DNA from: an uncultured Roseburia sp.
Lineage (GTDB): Bacteria; Bacillota; Clostridia; Lachnospirales; Lachnospiraceae
DNA length: 64,000 nt
Direction of reading: 5' to 3'
NCBI GenBank assembly: GCA_900542495.1
Contig: UQNW01000008.1
Span: 1 to 64,000, forward strand
The notes under the pieces are model-generated. The model saw only the letters and a program-made list of their open reading frames with translations, made no database searches and had not been told where the DNA came from. The first letter of the stretch is position 1. Every line of letters starts with the position of its first letter. This document shows positions 49,740 to 58,185 of the stretch, piece by piece. A program made the position numbers and the translations under genes.

Positions 49740-51518
49740 ATGTCAGGACTCTTTTTAAAATTATTGAACATGAGTATATCTGCCAGCGTGCTGATTGTGG
49801 TTGTGGTGCTGGCAAGCTGCCTGCTGAGGAGATCGCCGAAGTGGATTCACTGTATCTTGTGGGCGCTGGTTGGAATCCGGCTGCTGTGCCCATTTCAATT
49901 AGAGACGACATTTAGCCTCGCACCAAACGCACAGGTTGTAAGCATTGAAGCAGGTGCAGTAACATCGCAGGCTCCGACAGAAATGCCGGCTTTAGACAAC
50001 ACAGCAAACCGGTATCTTGCAAAATATTATTTGGAGGGTATCACAGTTCCGGAGCAGGAGACGGCGCAAAACCCGATGAATCTGATTGCATCTATCTGGT
50101 TATGCGGTGTGGCGGTTTTGCTCGTATATGCAGCAGTCAGTTACGTACATATCCGCAGGAAAGTGAGAGAATCCGTCCACATAGAGGGAAATATCTATAT
50201 TTGTGACAGAATCCAGACACCATTTATTTTTGGAGTGTTAAATCCTCGGATATATCTTCCATCATCGTTAAAAGAAGTTCAGATAAAAAATGTCGTGGCA
50301 CATGAAAAAGCGCATATCAGGCGTCTGGATTATCTGTGGAAACCAATTGGTTATGTGCTGTTTGCAGTATATTGGTTCAATCCGTTCTGCTGGCTGGCGT
50401 ACATTCTGTTTTGCCGGGACATTGAGATGGCATGTGATGAGCGTGTGATAAAGGACTGGAGTGCAGAGCAGAAAAAAGAGTATTCACTTGTCCTGCTTTC
50501 GTTCCATGTGCCGGGAAAAATGATCACCGTCTGCCCGTTAGCATTTGGAGAAGTGGGTGTGAAACAGAGAGTAAAGGGAATCCTGAATTTTAAAAAGCCG
50601 ACCTTCTGGCTGATTGCAGCAGCATTGCTTTTCTGTGTGATAATAGGAGCACTTTTTCTTACCAATCCGAAAAAGAACGATAATGTGGAAGAAAATATTG
50701 CAACCGAATTATCAGAAAGCAGTCTGACTGACCAAACGTTAAACACAGAGAAGGATTCTTTGGCTGATCAGGAATCAGAACTAAATGCCTTATTAAAAAA
50801 GCAGTCCGATGCGATTCGGGCACAACAACAAAGTTTCTTACAAACCTGGGCGGATGCATTTTGTGACAGGGACGGAGCAGCGATTGACAGTTTGTGCATG
50901 GATGGAGCAAGAAAAAAAATGATGAAGGAGCAGCTGCTTGTGATCGACGAAGGAGATATCATCTTTGGATGGTCAAGCCCGTGGCCAATGTGGGATACGT
51001 CGGATGAAAATTCGAAGGGGTATACGATCACGACCTCCTATGATGGAAAAAACACAGCAGAGATTTTGTACTATGCATGGACATCTGATCCACATGTTAC
51101 GGTGTGGAAAGAAGATATTACGTTTGAGGAGAGAGATGGAAGTTATAAAGTGACGGATGAGAATATCCGTTTTCTGGATTATATTGTATCAGGAACGGAA
51201 TTTGATGAGGCATATCCGCAAATTAATGGCACGCCAATGGATTACACGGTCAATGGCATGTATGATGCATTGGTTATGAACAGTCTGCTTTCCAGTTCTA
51301 TGTTATATCAGAATCTAAAGGATCCGGTATTGGCTGCAAAGTATCTGTTGAATCTGCTGGATAACGAAAACAAAGTACAAGTGGAGGCGTTGCAGGACGG
51401 CTCGAAAGAAGGCATCAATATAAAAATCACTTTTACCGAGGACGGCGCAGAGCGGTTTGTAAAAATGATCCAGCCTGACAGCGAGGATGGAATCTGGGTT
51501 CCGCAGGATTATGAATAA
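49740..51518 (+). CDS. BlaR1/MecR1-like M56 metallopeptidase without penicillin-sensor domain
   Basis: A 592-residue membrane protein. TM helices at the N-terminus, zinc motif VVAHEKAHIRRLDY (HExxH) and EMACDERVIKDW (third ligand) mark the M56 peptidase that cleaves BlaI. A last TM helix (LIAAALLFCVIIGALFL, ~300) leads to an extracellular part of ~280 residues (SQEQ-rich linker, then TWADAFCDRDGAAIDSLCMD...). That part lacks the SxxK/KTG beta-lactam sensor of BlaR1, so the signal is something else. No beta-lactamase lies nearby. Confidence 0.88.
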   Translation: MSGLFLKLLNMSISASVLIVVVVLASCLLRRSPKWIHCILWALVGIRLLCPFQLETTFSLAPNAQVVSIEAGAVTSQAPTEMPALDNTANRYLAKYYLEGITVPEQETAQNPMNLIASIWLCGVAVLLVYAAVSYVHIRRKVRESVHIEGNIYICDRIQTPFIFGVLNPRIYLPSSLKEVQIKNVVAHEKAHIRRLDYLWKPIGYVLFAVYWFNPFCWLAYILFCRDIEMACDERVIKDWSAEQKKEYSLVLLSFHVPGKMITVCPLAFGEVGVKQRVKGILNFKKPTFWLIAAALLFCVIIGALFLTNPKKNDNVEENIATELSESSLTDQTLNTEKDSLADQESELNALLKKQSDAIRAQQQSFLQTWADAFCDRDGAAIDSLCMDGARKKMMKEQLLVIDEGDIIFGWSSPWPMWDTSDENSKGYTITTSYDGKNTAEILYYAWTSDPHVTVWKEDITFEERDGSYKVTDENIRFLDYIVSGTEFDEAYPQINGTPMDYTVNGMYDALVMNSLLSSSMLYQNLKDPVLAAKYLLNLLDNENKVQVEALQDGSKEGINIKITFTEDGAERFVKMIQPDSEDGIWVPQDYE

Positions 51519-51614
51519 ATAACCGGAGTTTAACTTATGAACTGCCGCCTGTGAGTGGTGTTACGGATTTCCTAAGGTTATGTTGTATTGCATGCCAACA
51601 AAGTATTTATAAAC
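51519..51614. other. Gap after the M56 gene
   Basis: No gene or clear terminator is visible. The P2 palindrome starts at 51615. Confidence 0.4.
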
Positions 51615-51796
51615 ATAAAAAATAGAACTGTTTGTTTTCAGGAGCGCTTCCGCTTGTTGTCGCTGGCAGCGGTACTAAGAAAGCATCCATCGTGATTTCA
51701 AAATCCAATTGACATTGTCTTTTGAAATCGCAATGTCTGCTTTCTAAGGACCGGCCGCTCCCAAAATCCTGAAAACAAATCAGTTCTATTTTTTAT
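51615..51796. repeat. 182-bp palindromic element P2
   Basis: Outer arms ATAAAAAATAGAACTG (51615-51630) and CAGTTCTATTTTTTAT (51781-51796) are perfect; next TTTGTTTTCAGGA pairs with TCCTGAAAACAAA. The core CGCTTCCGCTTGTTGTCGCT (from 51645), then GGCAGCGGTACTAA, is 29/34 identical to P1 over 51645-51678. The right core 51733-51762 (ATGTCTGC...CCGGCCGCTCCC) is 24/30 identical to P1. An apical stem pairs GATTTCA with TGAAATC. The arms differ between P1 and P2 while the core is shared. Confidence 0.8.
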
Positions 51797-51999
51797 TTAT
51801 CCCAGACTGAGCAGCATGCAACATCCGGATTGTGAAAATCCGTCAATCCAGGTTACGAGTGGCAGAACTCAAAAATGAAACTCTAGGAAGTGTCCCCTTT
51901 ATCATCAACGGATTACAAGATATTGAAAATGACTGTATTTTGTCGTTACCTTCCTTTACAGGCACTCATCCCATAACCGTGAGTTCCATAACGTAAATT
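51797..51999. other. Gap between palindromic elements P2 and P3
   Basis: About 200 bp without an open frame I can support. It contains CCATAACGTAAATTG-type sequence that recurs twice inside P3. Confidence 0.4.
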
Positions 52000-52281
52000 G
52001 CAGATTCTGTGGTGCAATTCACAGCGTAAATTGGGCATGTATAAGCGTCCTCCCACAAGTCGCCCATAACGTAAATGAAAGAAAAACGGTATAAAAAAAT
52101 ATTATTTTCTTTGTGAGCTATGGAGATAAGACTCTTTAGAGGCTTATCGGAATGTCCAGCGAACAGAAACATAATATTTCGTTTATACCGTTTTTCTTTT
52201 TCATTACATATAAAATTCCGACTTGTGAGAGGACACTTATATCTGCCCCTTCACACCCTGCGAAAGCACCATAAAATCTGC
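52000..52281. repeat. 282-bp palindromic element P3
   Basis: A near-continuous imperfect hairpin centred at 52136/52137. Outer stem CAGATTCTGTGGTGC (52001-52015) pairs with GCACCATAAAATCTG (52266-52280) with one mismatch and one G-U. The next stem joins TATAAGCGTCCTCCCACAAG with its counterpart near 52222-52242. AAAGAAAAACGGTATAAA pairs with TTTATACCGTTTTTCTTT, and the tip is GATAAG...CTTATC around TTTA. It ends 25 bp before the stop of thiT. The core differs from P1 and P2, so it is a separate type. Confidence 0.75.
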
Positions 52282-52305
52282 GACACTACGCTAGTTAACC
52301 TCCGG

Positions 52306-52989
52306 TTAAGCCGACAAAGCATTTTTTTTCACCTGCGCCAAAGCCTTTGCAACAGGTGGCAGACTGATCACGATCAAAGTAGCGATCGCTTCCGGTACAA
52401 TATAAGTTGCGTTGTAAGTTAAAGAGTACACAATAGCAGGTGTTCCTTCCGGCGCATAAGCACCAAAAAATACAACTCCGGAAATAACAGCGAATACATA
52501 ACGTCCAAATACAGCAACAATATAACCAATCTGAAGTCCATGTTTTTTATTTGCAAAAAATCCGGCAAGTCCTAAAGCACCAAATGCCAGAGGATAATCT
52601 AAAATCATCTGTGGAACAGTATAGAAAATAGGTTCCATAACAAACTGTACCAGACCATAAGCGACGGCGGTCATAAGACCAACATATGGACCATACCAAT
52701 AACCGATCAGTGCAATGAATAACATACTGAATAAAGTAACAGATCCACCCATTGGCAGATTTGCAAACTTAATCATGGAGCATACGACTGCGAGCGCAAT
52801 AGCGACAGCAGAGTATACAAGCTGTTTTGTGGTAAGAAGAGTTTTTTTCTCGGCGTCTTTCTGGCGGATAATTGCTGCGATTACAACGAGAAGTGCAATA
52901 ATGACTACTACAACTGCGATTCCAGGTGCAGTAAGGCGTACAGAGCCATCATCCCAGGCTCCAATTGTTGTGGTAAAAAAGTCTTTCAT
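52306..52989 (-). CDS. thiT: Thiamine ECF transporter substrate-binding protein
   Basis: A 227-residue membrane protein, the S-component that binds thiamine and works with the shared EcfAA'T module. The core matches ThiT: PMGGSVTLFSMLFIALIGYW, GLVQFVMEPIFYTVPQMILD, GRYVFAVISGVVFFGAYAPE, with Trp/Tyr/Glu residues around the thiamine site. An extra N-terminal TM helix (IAVVVVIIALLVVIAAIIR) precedes the six core helices. Start 52989 follows AAGGAGG. Regulated by the TPP riboswitch upstream. Confidence 0.9.
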   Translation of the reverse strand: MKDFFTTTIGAWDDGSVRLTAPGIAVVVVIIALLVVIAAIIRQKDAEKKTLLTTKQLVYSAVAIALAVVCSMIKFANLPMGGSVTLFSMLFIALIGYWYGPYVGLMTAVAYGLVQFVMEPIFYTVPQMILDYPLAFGALGLAGFFANKKHGLQIGYIVAVFGRYVFAVISGVVFFGAYAPEGTPAIVYSLTYNATYIVPEAIATLIVISLPPVAKALAQVKKNALSA

Positions 52990-52992
52990 AAA

Positions 52993-53023
52993 TCCTCCTT
53001 GAATCATTCTTGCGCCAGGAGGA
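52993..53023 (-). promoter_or_regulatory. Shine-Dalgarno-sequestering hairpin of thiT
   Basis: On the minus strand TCCTCCT (53023-53017) is perfectly complementary to the ribosome site AGGAGGA (52999-52993), with a 17-nt loop. As it lies between the riboswitch and the start codon, it is the likely expression platform: ligand-bound RNA leaves this hairpin free to block translation. Confidence 0.65.
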
Positions 53024-53055
53024 AAAACTTTAACATCTGATGTGAAATATCATAA

Positions 53056-53160
53056 AAGCTTCCTTACGCCGGTATTATCCGGTTCAAGTAATAAGGGTTG
53101 ATGAAAAACATCTCTCAGCGTTGGAATGTTAAAAATAACATTTTTTGCGCCCCTAGCGTT
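53056..53160 (-). ncRNA. TPP (thi-box) riboswitch
   Basis: The minus strand carries the conserved thi-box elements in order: CTAGGGGCGC (P1/P2 side), CGCTGAGAG (pyrimidine-sensing arm), ACCCT-TATTACTTGAACCGG then ATAATACCGGCGTAAGGAAGC. The arm between GGGGCGC and CGCTGAG forms an extra hairpin (AATGTT-ATTTTT-AACATT). It senses thiamine pyrophosphate and controls thiT. Confidence 0.92.
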
Positions 53161-53272
53161 TTGATTCTATTAATTATTTTATTGTGTGGCTTCAAAGCCT
53201 TAACGAGTAACAATATAGCAAGATGTAGTGAGAAAGTCAACTGCAAATATGGAAAAATGTGCGACTTTGTCA

Positions 53273-53485
53273 TTAGATATAAAGATCAATATTACTGCCA
53301 AGATATGGTGTGACGGAGTGTTCCATCATCTGTACCATGCCTGCTCCTAATGCCTGTGTCATATCTAAAGATTTTCCGAGCATTGCAACTCCGATATCTT
53401 CCTGTAATGTAACAGGACTTGTTGAAGAACCGATGTCGTAGGATGAAACTGTACTCAGTGCTGCGTCCAGACCTGCAATATCCAT
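53273..53485 (-). CDS. YjfB-family putative motility protein
   Basis: A 70-residue protein: MDIAGLDAALSTVSSYDIGS, VAMLGKSLDMTQALGAGMV and QMMEHSVTPYLGSNIDLYI match the small YjfB family found with flagellar genes in Clostridia and Bacilli. Its function is unknown. AAAGAGAGGTAG precedes the start. No flagellar gene is in this window, though the family points to a motile organism. Confidence 0.75.
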   Translation of the reverse strand: MDIAGLDAALSTVSSYDIGSSTSPVTLQEDIGVAMLGKSLDMTQALGAGMVQMMEHSVTPYLGSNIDLYI

Positions 53486-53739
53486 AAAATCTACCTCTCT
53501 TTCTTACTTTTCATAGACGTATACAAAACTTAGATTCAAGTTATAAATCTTGTGAAAATGCAATAGAAGTTACAAAAATTCACATCTTGAAACACTTCTA
53601 ATATAGCACATATCCGCCATTCTGTATATAAAAATCCTGCAATTATCCAGATATTACTGTTCACTCGTATCTCGTTCCAGTAACGACTGGCAGATGTCAT
53701 TTAGGATTTGCTTTGCGGACTAACTTTTGCAAAATACTC
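53486..53739. other. Intergenic region between yjfB and the fab promoter
   Basis: A/T-rich, no gene. GATTCAAGTTA at about 53533 resembles the loop of the dispersed palindromes (GATTCAGGTTA), but the arms are too decayed to call a copy. Confidence 0.4.
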
Positions 53740-53796
53740 TTGACAAACAAAAAAGAAACACATATACTTTGCCTATCAAATAGTTTGACAATCAAA
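53740..53796 (+). promoter_or_regulatory. fab operon promoter with FabT-type operators
   Basis: TTGACA (53740-53745), 17-bp spacer, TATACT (53763-53768). Two overlapping palindromes follow: TCAAA-TAG-TTTGA (53776-53788) and TTTGA-CAA-TCAAA (53784-53796). They match the TTTGAnnnTCAAA pattern bound by FabT in streptococci. They lie just past the transcription start, so a bound repressor would block elongation. A FabT-like MarR gene ends this cluster. Confidence 0.8.
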
Positions 53797-53847
53797 TAAT
53801 TAGAAAGTCAAACAAAATCAAGATAAACACAGAAAGGAATTACAACC

Positions 53848-54081
53848 ATGTTAGAGAAAATCAAACCAATTATTGCAGAACAGTTAAATGTAAATGCGGA
53901 AGAAATTAAACCGGAAACAAAATTCAAAGACGATCTTGGCGCAGATTCGCTGGATTTATTCGAACTGGTAATGGCGATGGAAGAAGAATTTGGAATCGAA
54001 ATCCCATCGGAAGATTTAGAAAGCATTGTGTCGGTCAACGATATTATTGAATATTTAAAAGAAAAAGGTGTGGAAGCCTAG
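53848..54081 (+). CDS. acpP: Acyl carrier protein
   Basis: A 77-residue acidic protein. GADSLDLFELVMAMEEEFGI holds the Ser that carries 4'-phosphopantetheine. It is the first gene of the fatty-acid cluster. AAAGGAA precedes the ATG. Confidence 0.95.
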   Translation: MLEKIKPIIAEQLNVNAEEIKPETKFKDDLGADSLDLFELVMAMEEEFGIEIPSEDLESIVSVNDIIEYLKEKGVEA

Positions 54082-54115
54082 AACAAATCCACAGGAAAAA
54101 GAAAGGCGTAAAGCA

Positions 54116-55057
54116 ATGAAAACAAGAATTACGGAGCTGCTTGGCTGCCAATATCCGGTGGTGCAGGGCGGTATGGCATGGGTTGCAGAATATCATTTGG
54201 CAGCAGCAGTTTCAGACGCAGGCGGTATCGGGCTGATCGGGGCAGCGAGTGCGCCGGCAGAAGTCGTCCGTGAGCAGATCAGAAAAGTGAAGGAGCTGAC
54301 AGACAAGCCGTTTGGCGTCAATGTCATGCTGTTAAATCCAAATGCCCAGGAGGTTGCACAGGTCATTGTGGAGGAAGGCGTAAAAATTGTCACAACCGGA
54401 GCAGGAAATCCGGGAAAATTCATGGAAATGTGGAAAAATGCAGGAGTTACCGTGATTCCGGTAGTTGCAAGTGTGGCAATGGCAAAAATGATGCAGCGTG
54501 CAGGAGCAGATGCTGTTGTGGCAGAAGGAATGGAATCCGGTGGACACATCGGTTCACAGACGACTATGACGCTGGTGCCGCAGGTTGCGGATGCGGTGGA
54601 TATTCCGGTGATTGCCGCAGGCGGAATCGCGGATTGCAGAGGAATGGCAGCAGCGATGATGCTCGGAGCTGAGGGCGTGCAAATGGGAACACGGTTTGTC
54701 GTTGCAAAAGAATCTATGGTGCACCCGAATTACAAAGAGCGCGTCATCAAAGCAAAGGACATTGATTCAGAAGTGACAGGAATGAGCACCGGACATCCAA
54801 TCCGCGTTCTGCGAAATCAGATGACAAGAGATTACCTGAAACTCGAAAAAGAAGGGGCTTCTTTTGAAGAATTAGAGCAGTTGACGCTCGGTTCGCTGCG
54901 CAAGGCAGTAATCGAAGGGGACACCATACACGGAAGTCTAATGGCAGGGCAGAGTGCTGGCCTTGTAAAAAAAGAGCAGACCTGCCGGGAGATCATAGAA
55001 GATGTTGTAACAGGTGCAGAGGCACTGCTTGCAGGCGGTTGGAAAAAGGAACAGTAA
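54116..55057 (+). CDS. fabK: Enoyl-ACP reductase II (FMN-dependent)
   Basis: A 313-residue TIM-barrel flavoenzyme of the 2-nitropropane-dioxygenase-like family. TRITELLGCQYPVVQGGMAW is the FabK start; FMN-binding AEGMESGGHIGSQTTMTLVP and AAGGIADCRGMAAAMMLGAE are present. It does the last reduction of each elongation cycle in place of FabI. ATG 54116 is preceded by AAAGGCG; the upstream extension overlaps acpP and lacks homology. Confidence 0.93.
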   Translation: MKTRITELLGCQYPVVQGGMAWVAEYHLAAAVSDAGGIGLIGAASAPAEVVREQIRKVKELTDKPFGVNVMLLNPNAQEVAQVIVEEGVKIVTTGAGNPGKFMEMWKNAGVTVIPVVASVAMAKMMQRAGADAVVAEGMESGGHIGSQTTMTLVPQVADAVDIPVIAAGGIADCRGMAAAMMLGAEGVQMGTRFVVAKESMVHPNYKERVIKAKDIDSEVTGMSTGHPIRVLRNQMTRDYLKLEKEGASFEELEQLTLGSLRKAVIEGDTIHGSLMAGQSAGLVKKEQTCREIIEDVVTGAEALLAGGWKKEQ

Positions 55058-55107
55058 ATATTTTTGCAAAATAGCGTCAGTATAGAACGATTCAGGAGGT
55101 GCGCACG

Positions 55108-56055
55108 TTGGGAAAGACAGTATTTATATTTCCGGGACAGGGTTCCCAGTACATAGGAATGGGTAAAGAATTTTACGAACAGATGCCAATCTGCAAAGAG
55201 GTCTATGATCTTGCCTCAGAAGTGACAGGCTTAGACATTCCGGCTCTTTGCTTTGAAGAAAACGATAAGCTAAACATTACAGAATATACACAGATCTGCA
55301 TGCTTGCCACGGAAGCAGCGATTTACATGGCTTTGGAGCAAAATGGATACCAGCCGGACGTGACAGCAGGGTTAAGCCTCGGAGAGTATGGAGCTTTGAT
55401 TGCTTCCGGTGTCATGACGGCAGAGGAGGCGTTTGCACTTGTGAGGAAAAGAGGTATTTTCATGCAGGAAGCGGTTCCGACAGGCGGAGCAATGTCAGCA
55501 GTTTTAGGTTTAGACGCTGGAACGATTGAGCAGATTTGTCAGAAAACAGCCGAACAGACCGGATGCGAGATTTCAGTTGCAAACTATAACTGTCCGGGAC
55601 AGATCGTTATTTCCGGTCAAAAAAATGCTGTGCAGCTCGCCGGGGAAGCCTGCAAAGAGGCAGGAGCAAAACGTGTCGTTCCGCTGAAAGTGAGTGGTCC
55701 GTTTCATTCCAAAATGCTTTCCGGTGCTGGCGAAAAATTAAAAGAGGAATTAAAAAAAGTAGAGATCAGTGACACATTTGTTCCATACGTGGCAAATGTC
55801 ACCGCAGAATACGTTACTAAGAAAGATGATGTAAAACCACTCCTCGCCGAGCAGGTGTCGTCCTCAGTGCGCTGGCAGCAGACCATCGAGCGCCTGCTTG
55901 CGGATGGCGCAGACGAATTTGTGGAAATCGGACCAGGAAGAACACTGAGCGGTTTTGTAAAAAAAATCAACCGGGAAGTAAAAGTGAGCAGCATAGATAA
56001 GATGGAAGATTTCATTCAATTTATCGGAAGTCATGTGGAGGCAGGAGCATGTTGA
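55108..56055 (+). CDS. fabD: Malonyl-CoA-ACP transacylase
   Basis: A 315-residue enzyme that loads malonate onto ACP. FIFPGQGSQYIGMG is the start motif, GLSLGEYGALIASG holds the catalytic Ser and VSGPFHSKMLSGA the His. Start: AGGAGG (55094-55099) is 8 nt before TTG 55108, better than the GTG that overlaps it. It overlaps fabG by 7 bp. Confidence 0.94.
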   Translation: MGKTVFIFPGQGSQYIGMGKEFYEQMPICKEVYDLASEVTGLDIPALCFEENDKLNITEYTQICMLATEAAIYMALEQNGYQPDVTAGLSLGEYGALIASGVMTAEEAFALVRKRGIFMQEAVPTGGAMSAVLGLDAGTIEQICQKTAEQTGCEISVANYNCPGQIVISGQKNAVQLAGEACKEAGAKRVVPLKVSGPFHSKMLSGAGEKLKEELKKVEISDTFVPYVANVTAEYVTKKDDVKPLLAEQVSSSVRWQQTIERLLADGADEFVEIGPGRTLSGFVKKINREVKVSSIDKMEDFIQFIGSHVEAGAC

Positions 56056-56801
56056 GGGATTCGTTGAAAAATAAAGTAGCACTTGTCACAGGAGCCGGAC
56101 GTGGGATTGGAAAAGAGATCGCAAAGGCTCTGGCAGCGCAGGGTGCGTTTGTGATCGTGAACTATCACAGCTCGGCAGCGGCAGCAGAGCAGACGGTAAA
56201 TGAGATCATACAGCAGGGTGGTATGGCGGCTTCAATCCAGTGCAACGTGTCTGATTTTGAAGCCTGCGGTGATATGATCGAAAAAATCATGAACAACTAC
56301 GGACATCTGGATATTCTTGTGAACAATGCAGGGATCACAAGGGACGGACTCATTATGAAAATGAGTGAGGATGATTTTGACAGAGTACTTGATACCAACC
56401 TGAAAGGGGCATTTCACACAATCCGTCATGCTTCGCGCTATTTTTTGAAACAAAAATCCGGAAAAATCATAAACATTTCCTCTGTTTCCGGTGTCATGGG
56501 AAATGCCGGGCAGGCAAACTACAGCGCAAGCAAAGCCGGACTGATCGGACTTACCAAAAGTGTGGCAAGGGAGCTTGCTTCCAGAGGAATCACCTGCAAT
56601 GCAGTAGCGCCCGGCTTTATTGAGACAGAGATGACAGAGGCTATGACGGAGTCAGCAAAAGAGGCTGTAAAAAAACAGATTCCGTTGCAGCGTGCAGGTC
56701 AGGTATCCGACGTCGCCGGAGTGGTGGCATTTTTGGCATCTGATCTGGCAGATTACATTACCGGTCAGGTAATCTCCGTGGATGGCGGCATGCATATGTA
56801 A
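56049..56801 (+). CDS. fabG: 3-oxoacyl-ACP reductase
   Basis: A 250-residue SDR enzyme. TGAGRGIGKEIAKAL is the NADPH loop, NNAG the structural motif, and S-Y-K are in NISSVSGVMG and YSASKAG. It reduces 3-ketoacyl-ACP. Confidence 0.95.
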   Translation: MLRDSLKNKVALVTGAGRGIGKEIAKALAAQGAFVIVNYHSSAAAAEQTVNEIIQQGGMAASIQCNVSDFEACGDMIEKIMNNYGHLDILVNNAGITRDGLIMKMSEDDFDRVLDTNLKGAFHTIRHASRYFLKQKSGKIINISSVSGVMGNAGQANYSASKAGLIGLTKSVARELASRGITCNAVAPGFIETEMTEAMTESAKEAVKKQIPLQRAGQVSDVAGVVAFLASDLADYITGQVISVDGGMHM

Positions 56802-56804
56802 GAG

Positions 56805-56846
56805 ATAATTGTGAAATTCATAGCCTGAATGTGAGTTTTGCAATTA
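56805..56846. repeat. Dispersed palindrome, copy D (diverged)
   Basis: ATAATTGTGAAATTCA (56805-56820), loop TAGCCTGAATG, TGAGTTTTGCAATTA (56832-56846). The loop matches copy A/B (TAACCTGAATC) and the arms have three differences, partly wobble pairs. It lies between fabG and fabF inside the operon. Confidence 0.65.
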
Positions 56847-56880
56847 CCTGATAATTTTGATAAATGAAAGGAACATTAAC

Positions 56881-58110
56881 ATGACAAAAAGACGTGTAGT
56901 AGTAACCGGGCTGGGTGCGATCACTCCTATTGGATTAAACGTAAATGAGTTTTGGCAGTCTGTAAAAGCGCAGAAAACCGGGTTTGCGGAGATCACAAAG
57001 TTTGATACAACAAATTACAAATGTAAACTTGCAGCAGAAGTGAAAAATTTTGATGCAAAAAATTACATGGACGCCAAAGAGGCGAGACGTATGGAGCTTT
57101 TCAGCCAGTATGCCGTTGCTGCCGCTAAGGAAGCAATCGAGGATTCCGGTCTGGATTTTACAAAAGAAGATCCTTACATGGCAGGCTGCGCGATTGGAAG
57201 CGGCGTTGGAAGCCTTCAGGCAATCGAGCGCGAATATACAAGATTATTGGAAAAAGGACCGGGACGGGTAGGACCTTTGTTTGTTCCAATGATGATCTCC
57301 AACATGGCAGCCGGAAATGTTTCCATTCATTTTGGATTAAAAGGTAAAAGCATAAATGTTGTGACAGCCTGTGCAACCGGAACCAATACGATCGGAGAAG
57401 CTTTTCGTGCAATCCAGTACGGAGAGGCAGACATCATGGTTTCCGGCGGAACGGAGGGAAGCATCTGTCCGACTGCAATTGCCGGATTTACATCACTGAC
57501 TGCCCTCACATCAGAAACCAATCCAAAGCGCTGCTCCATTCCGTTTGATAAGGAACGCAGCGGATTTGTCATGGGAGAAGGTGCAGCAGTTGTTGTGCTC
57601 GAAGAATTCGAACACGCAAAACGCCGTGGCGCGAATATCTATGCCGAGGTCGCAGGCTATGGCTGTTCCTCCGATGCCTATCACATCACATCCCCGGCAG
57701 AGGACGGAAGCGGAGCGGCGAGAGCCATGCAAAATGCGGTGCAGGATGCAGGAATTTCAACCGATGAAGTCGGTTATATCAATGCACATGGAACTTCCAC
57801 GCACCACAATGACTTGTTTGAGACGAGGGCAATCAAATTAGCGTTTGGCGATCATGCAAAAGATATGAAGATCAATTCCACAAAATCCATGGTAGGGCAT
57901 ATGTTAGGGGCTGCCGGAGCCATTGAGTTTGTAACCTGCGTAAAAGAGCTGCAGGAGAATTACCTTCATGCGACGGTTGGTTATGAGATTCCGGATGAGG
58001 AGCTTGATCTTGATTACTGCAAAAATCCGGTTTCCATGGAAATCAAATATGCACTCAGCAATTCCCTTGGTTTTGGCGGTCATAACGCAAGCATTTTGCT
58101 GAAAAAATAA
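56881..58110 (+). CDS. fabF: 3-oxoacyl-ACP synthase II
   Basis: A 409-residue condensing enzyme. The nucleophilic Cys is in VTACATGTNTIGEA, the two His in NAHGTSTHHND and KSMVGHMLGAAG. AAAGGAA precedes ATG 56881, which removes an upstream extension with no homology. It elongates acyl-ACP. Confidence 0.95.
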   Translation: MTKRRVVVTGLGAITPIGLNVNEFWQSVKAQKTGFAEITKFDTTNYKCKLAAEVKNFDAKNYMDAKEARRMELFSQYAVAAAKEAIEDSGLDFTKEDPYMAGCAIGSGVGSLQAIEREYTRLLEKGPGRVGPLFVPMMISNMAAGNVSIHFGLKGKSINVVTACATGTNTIGEAFRAIQYGEADIMVSGGTEGSICPTAIAGFTSLTALTSETNPKRCSIPFDKERSGFVMGEGAAVVVLEEFEHAKRRGANIYAEVAGYGCSSDAYHITSPAEDGSGAARAMQNAVQDAGISTDEVGYINAHGTSTHHNDLFETRAIKLAFGDHAKDMKINSTKSMVGHMLGAAGAIEFVTCVKELQENYLHATVGYEIPDEELDLDYCKNPVSMEIKYALSNSLGFGGHNASILLKK

Positions 58111-58185
58111 TGGAGAAACGCTGATTTCAAGTTGTGATGATTTAGATAATTGACGATTGTGATGAATGAAAAAAAGGAGACGGCA

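Noticed and set aside
51897..52022. Coding debris before thiT on either strand
   Set aside because: No frame with homology or a start signal; the sequence belongs partly to palindrome P3.
53098..53313. A plus-strand open frame of 71 codons
   Set aside because: It is the reverse side of the TPP riboswitch and of the yjfB end; the riboswitch explains the sequence.
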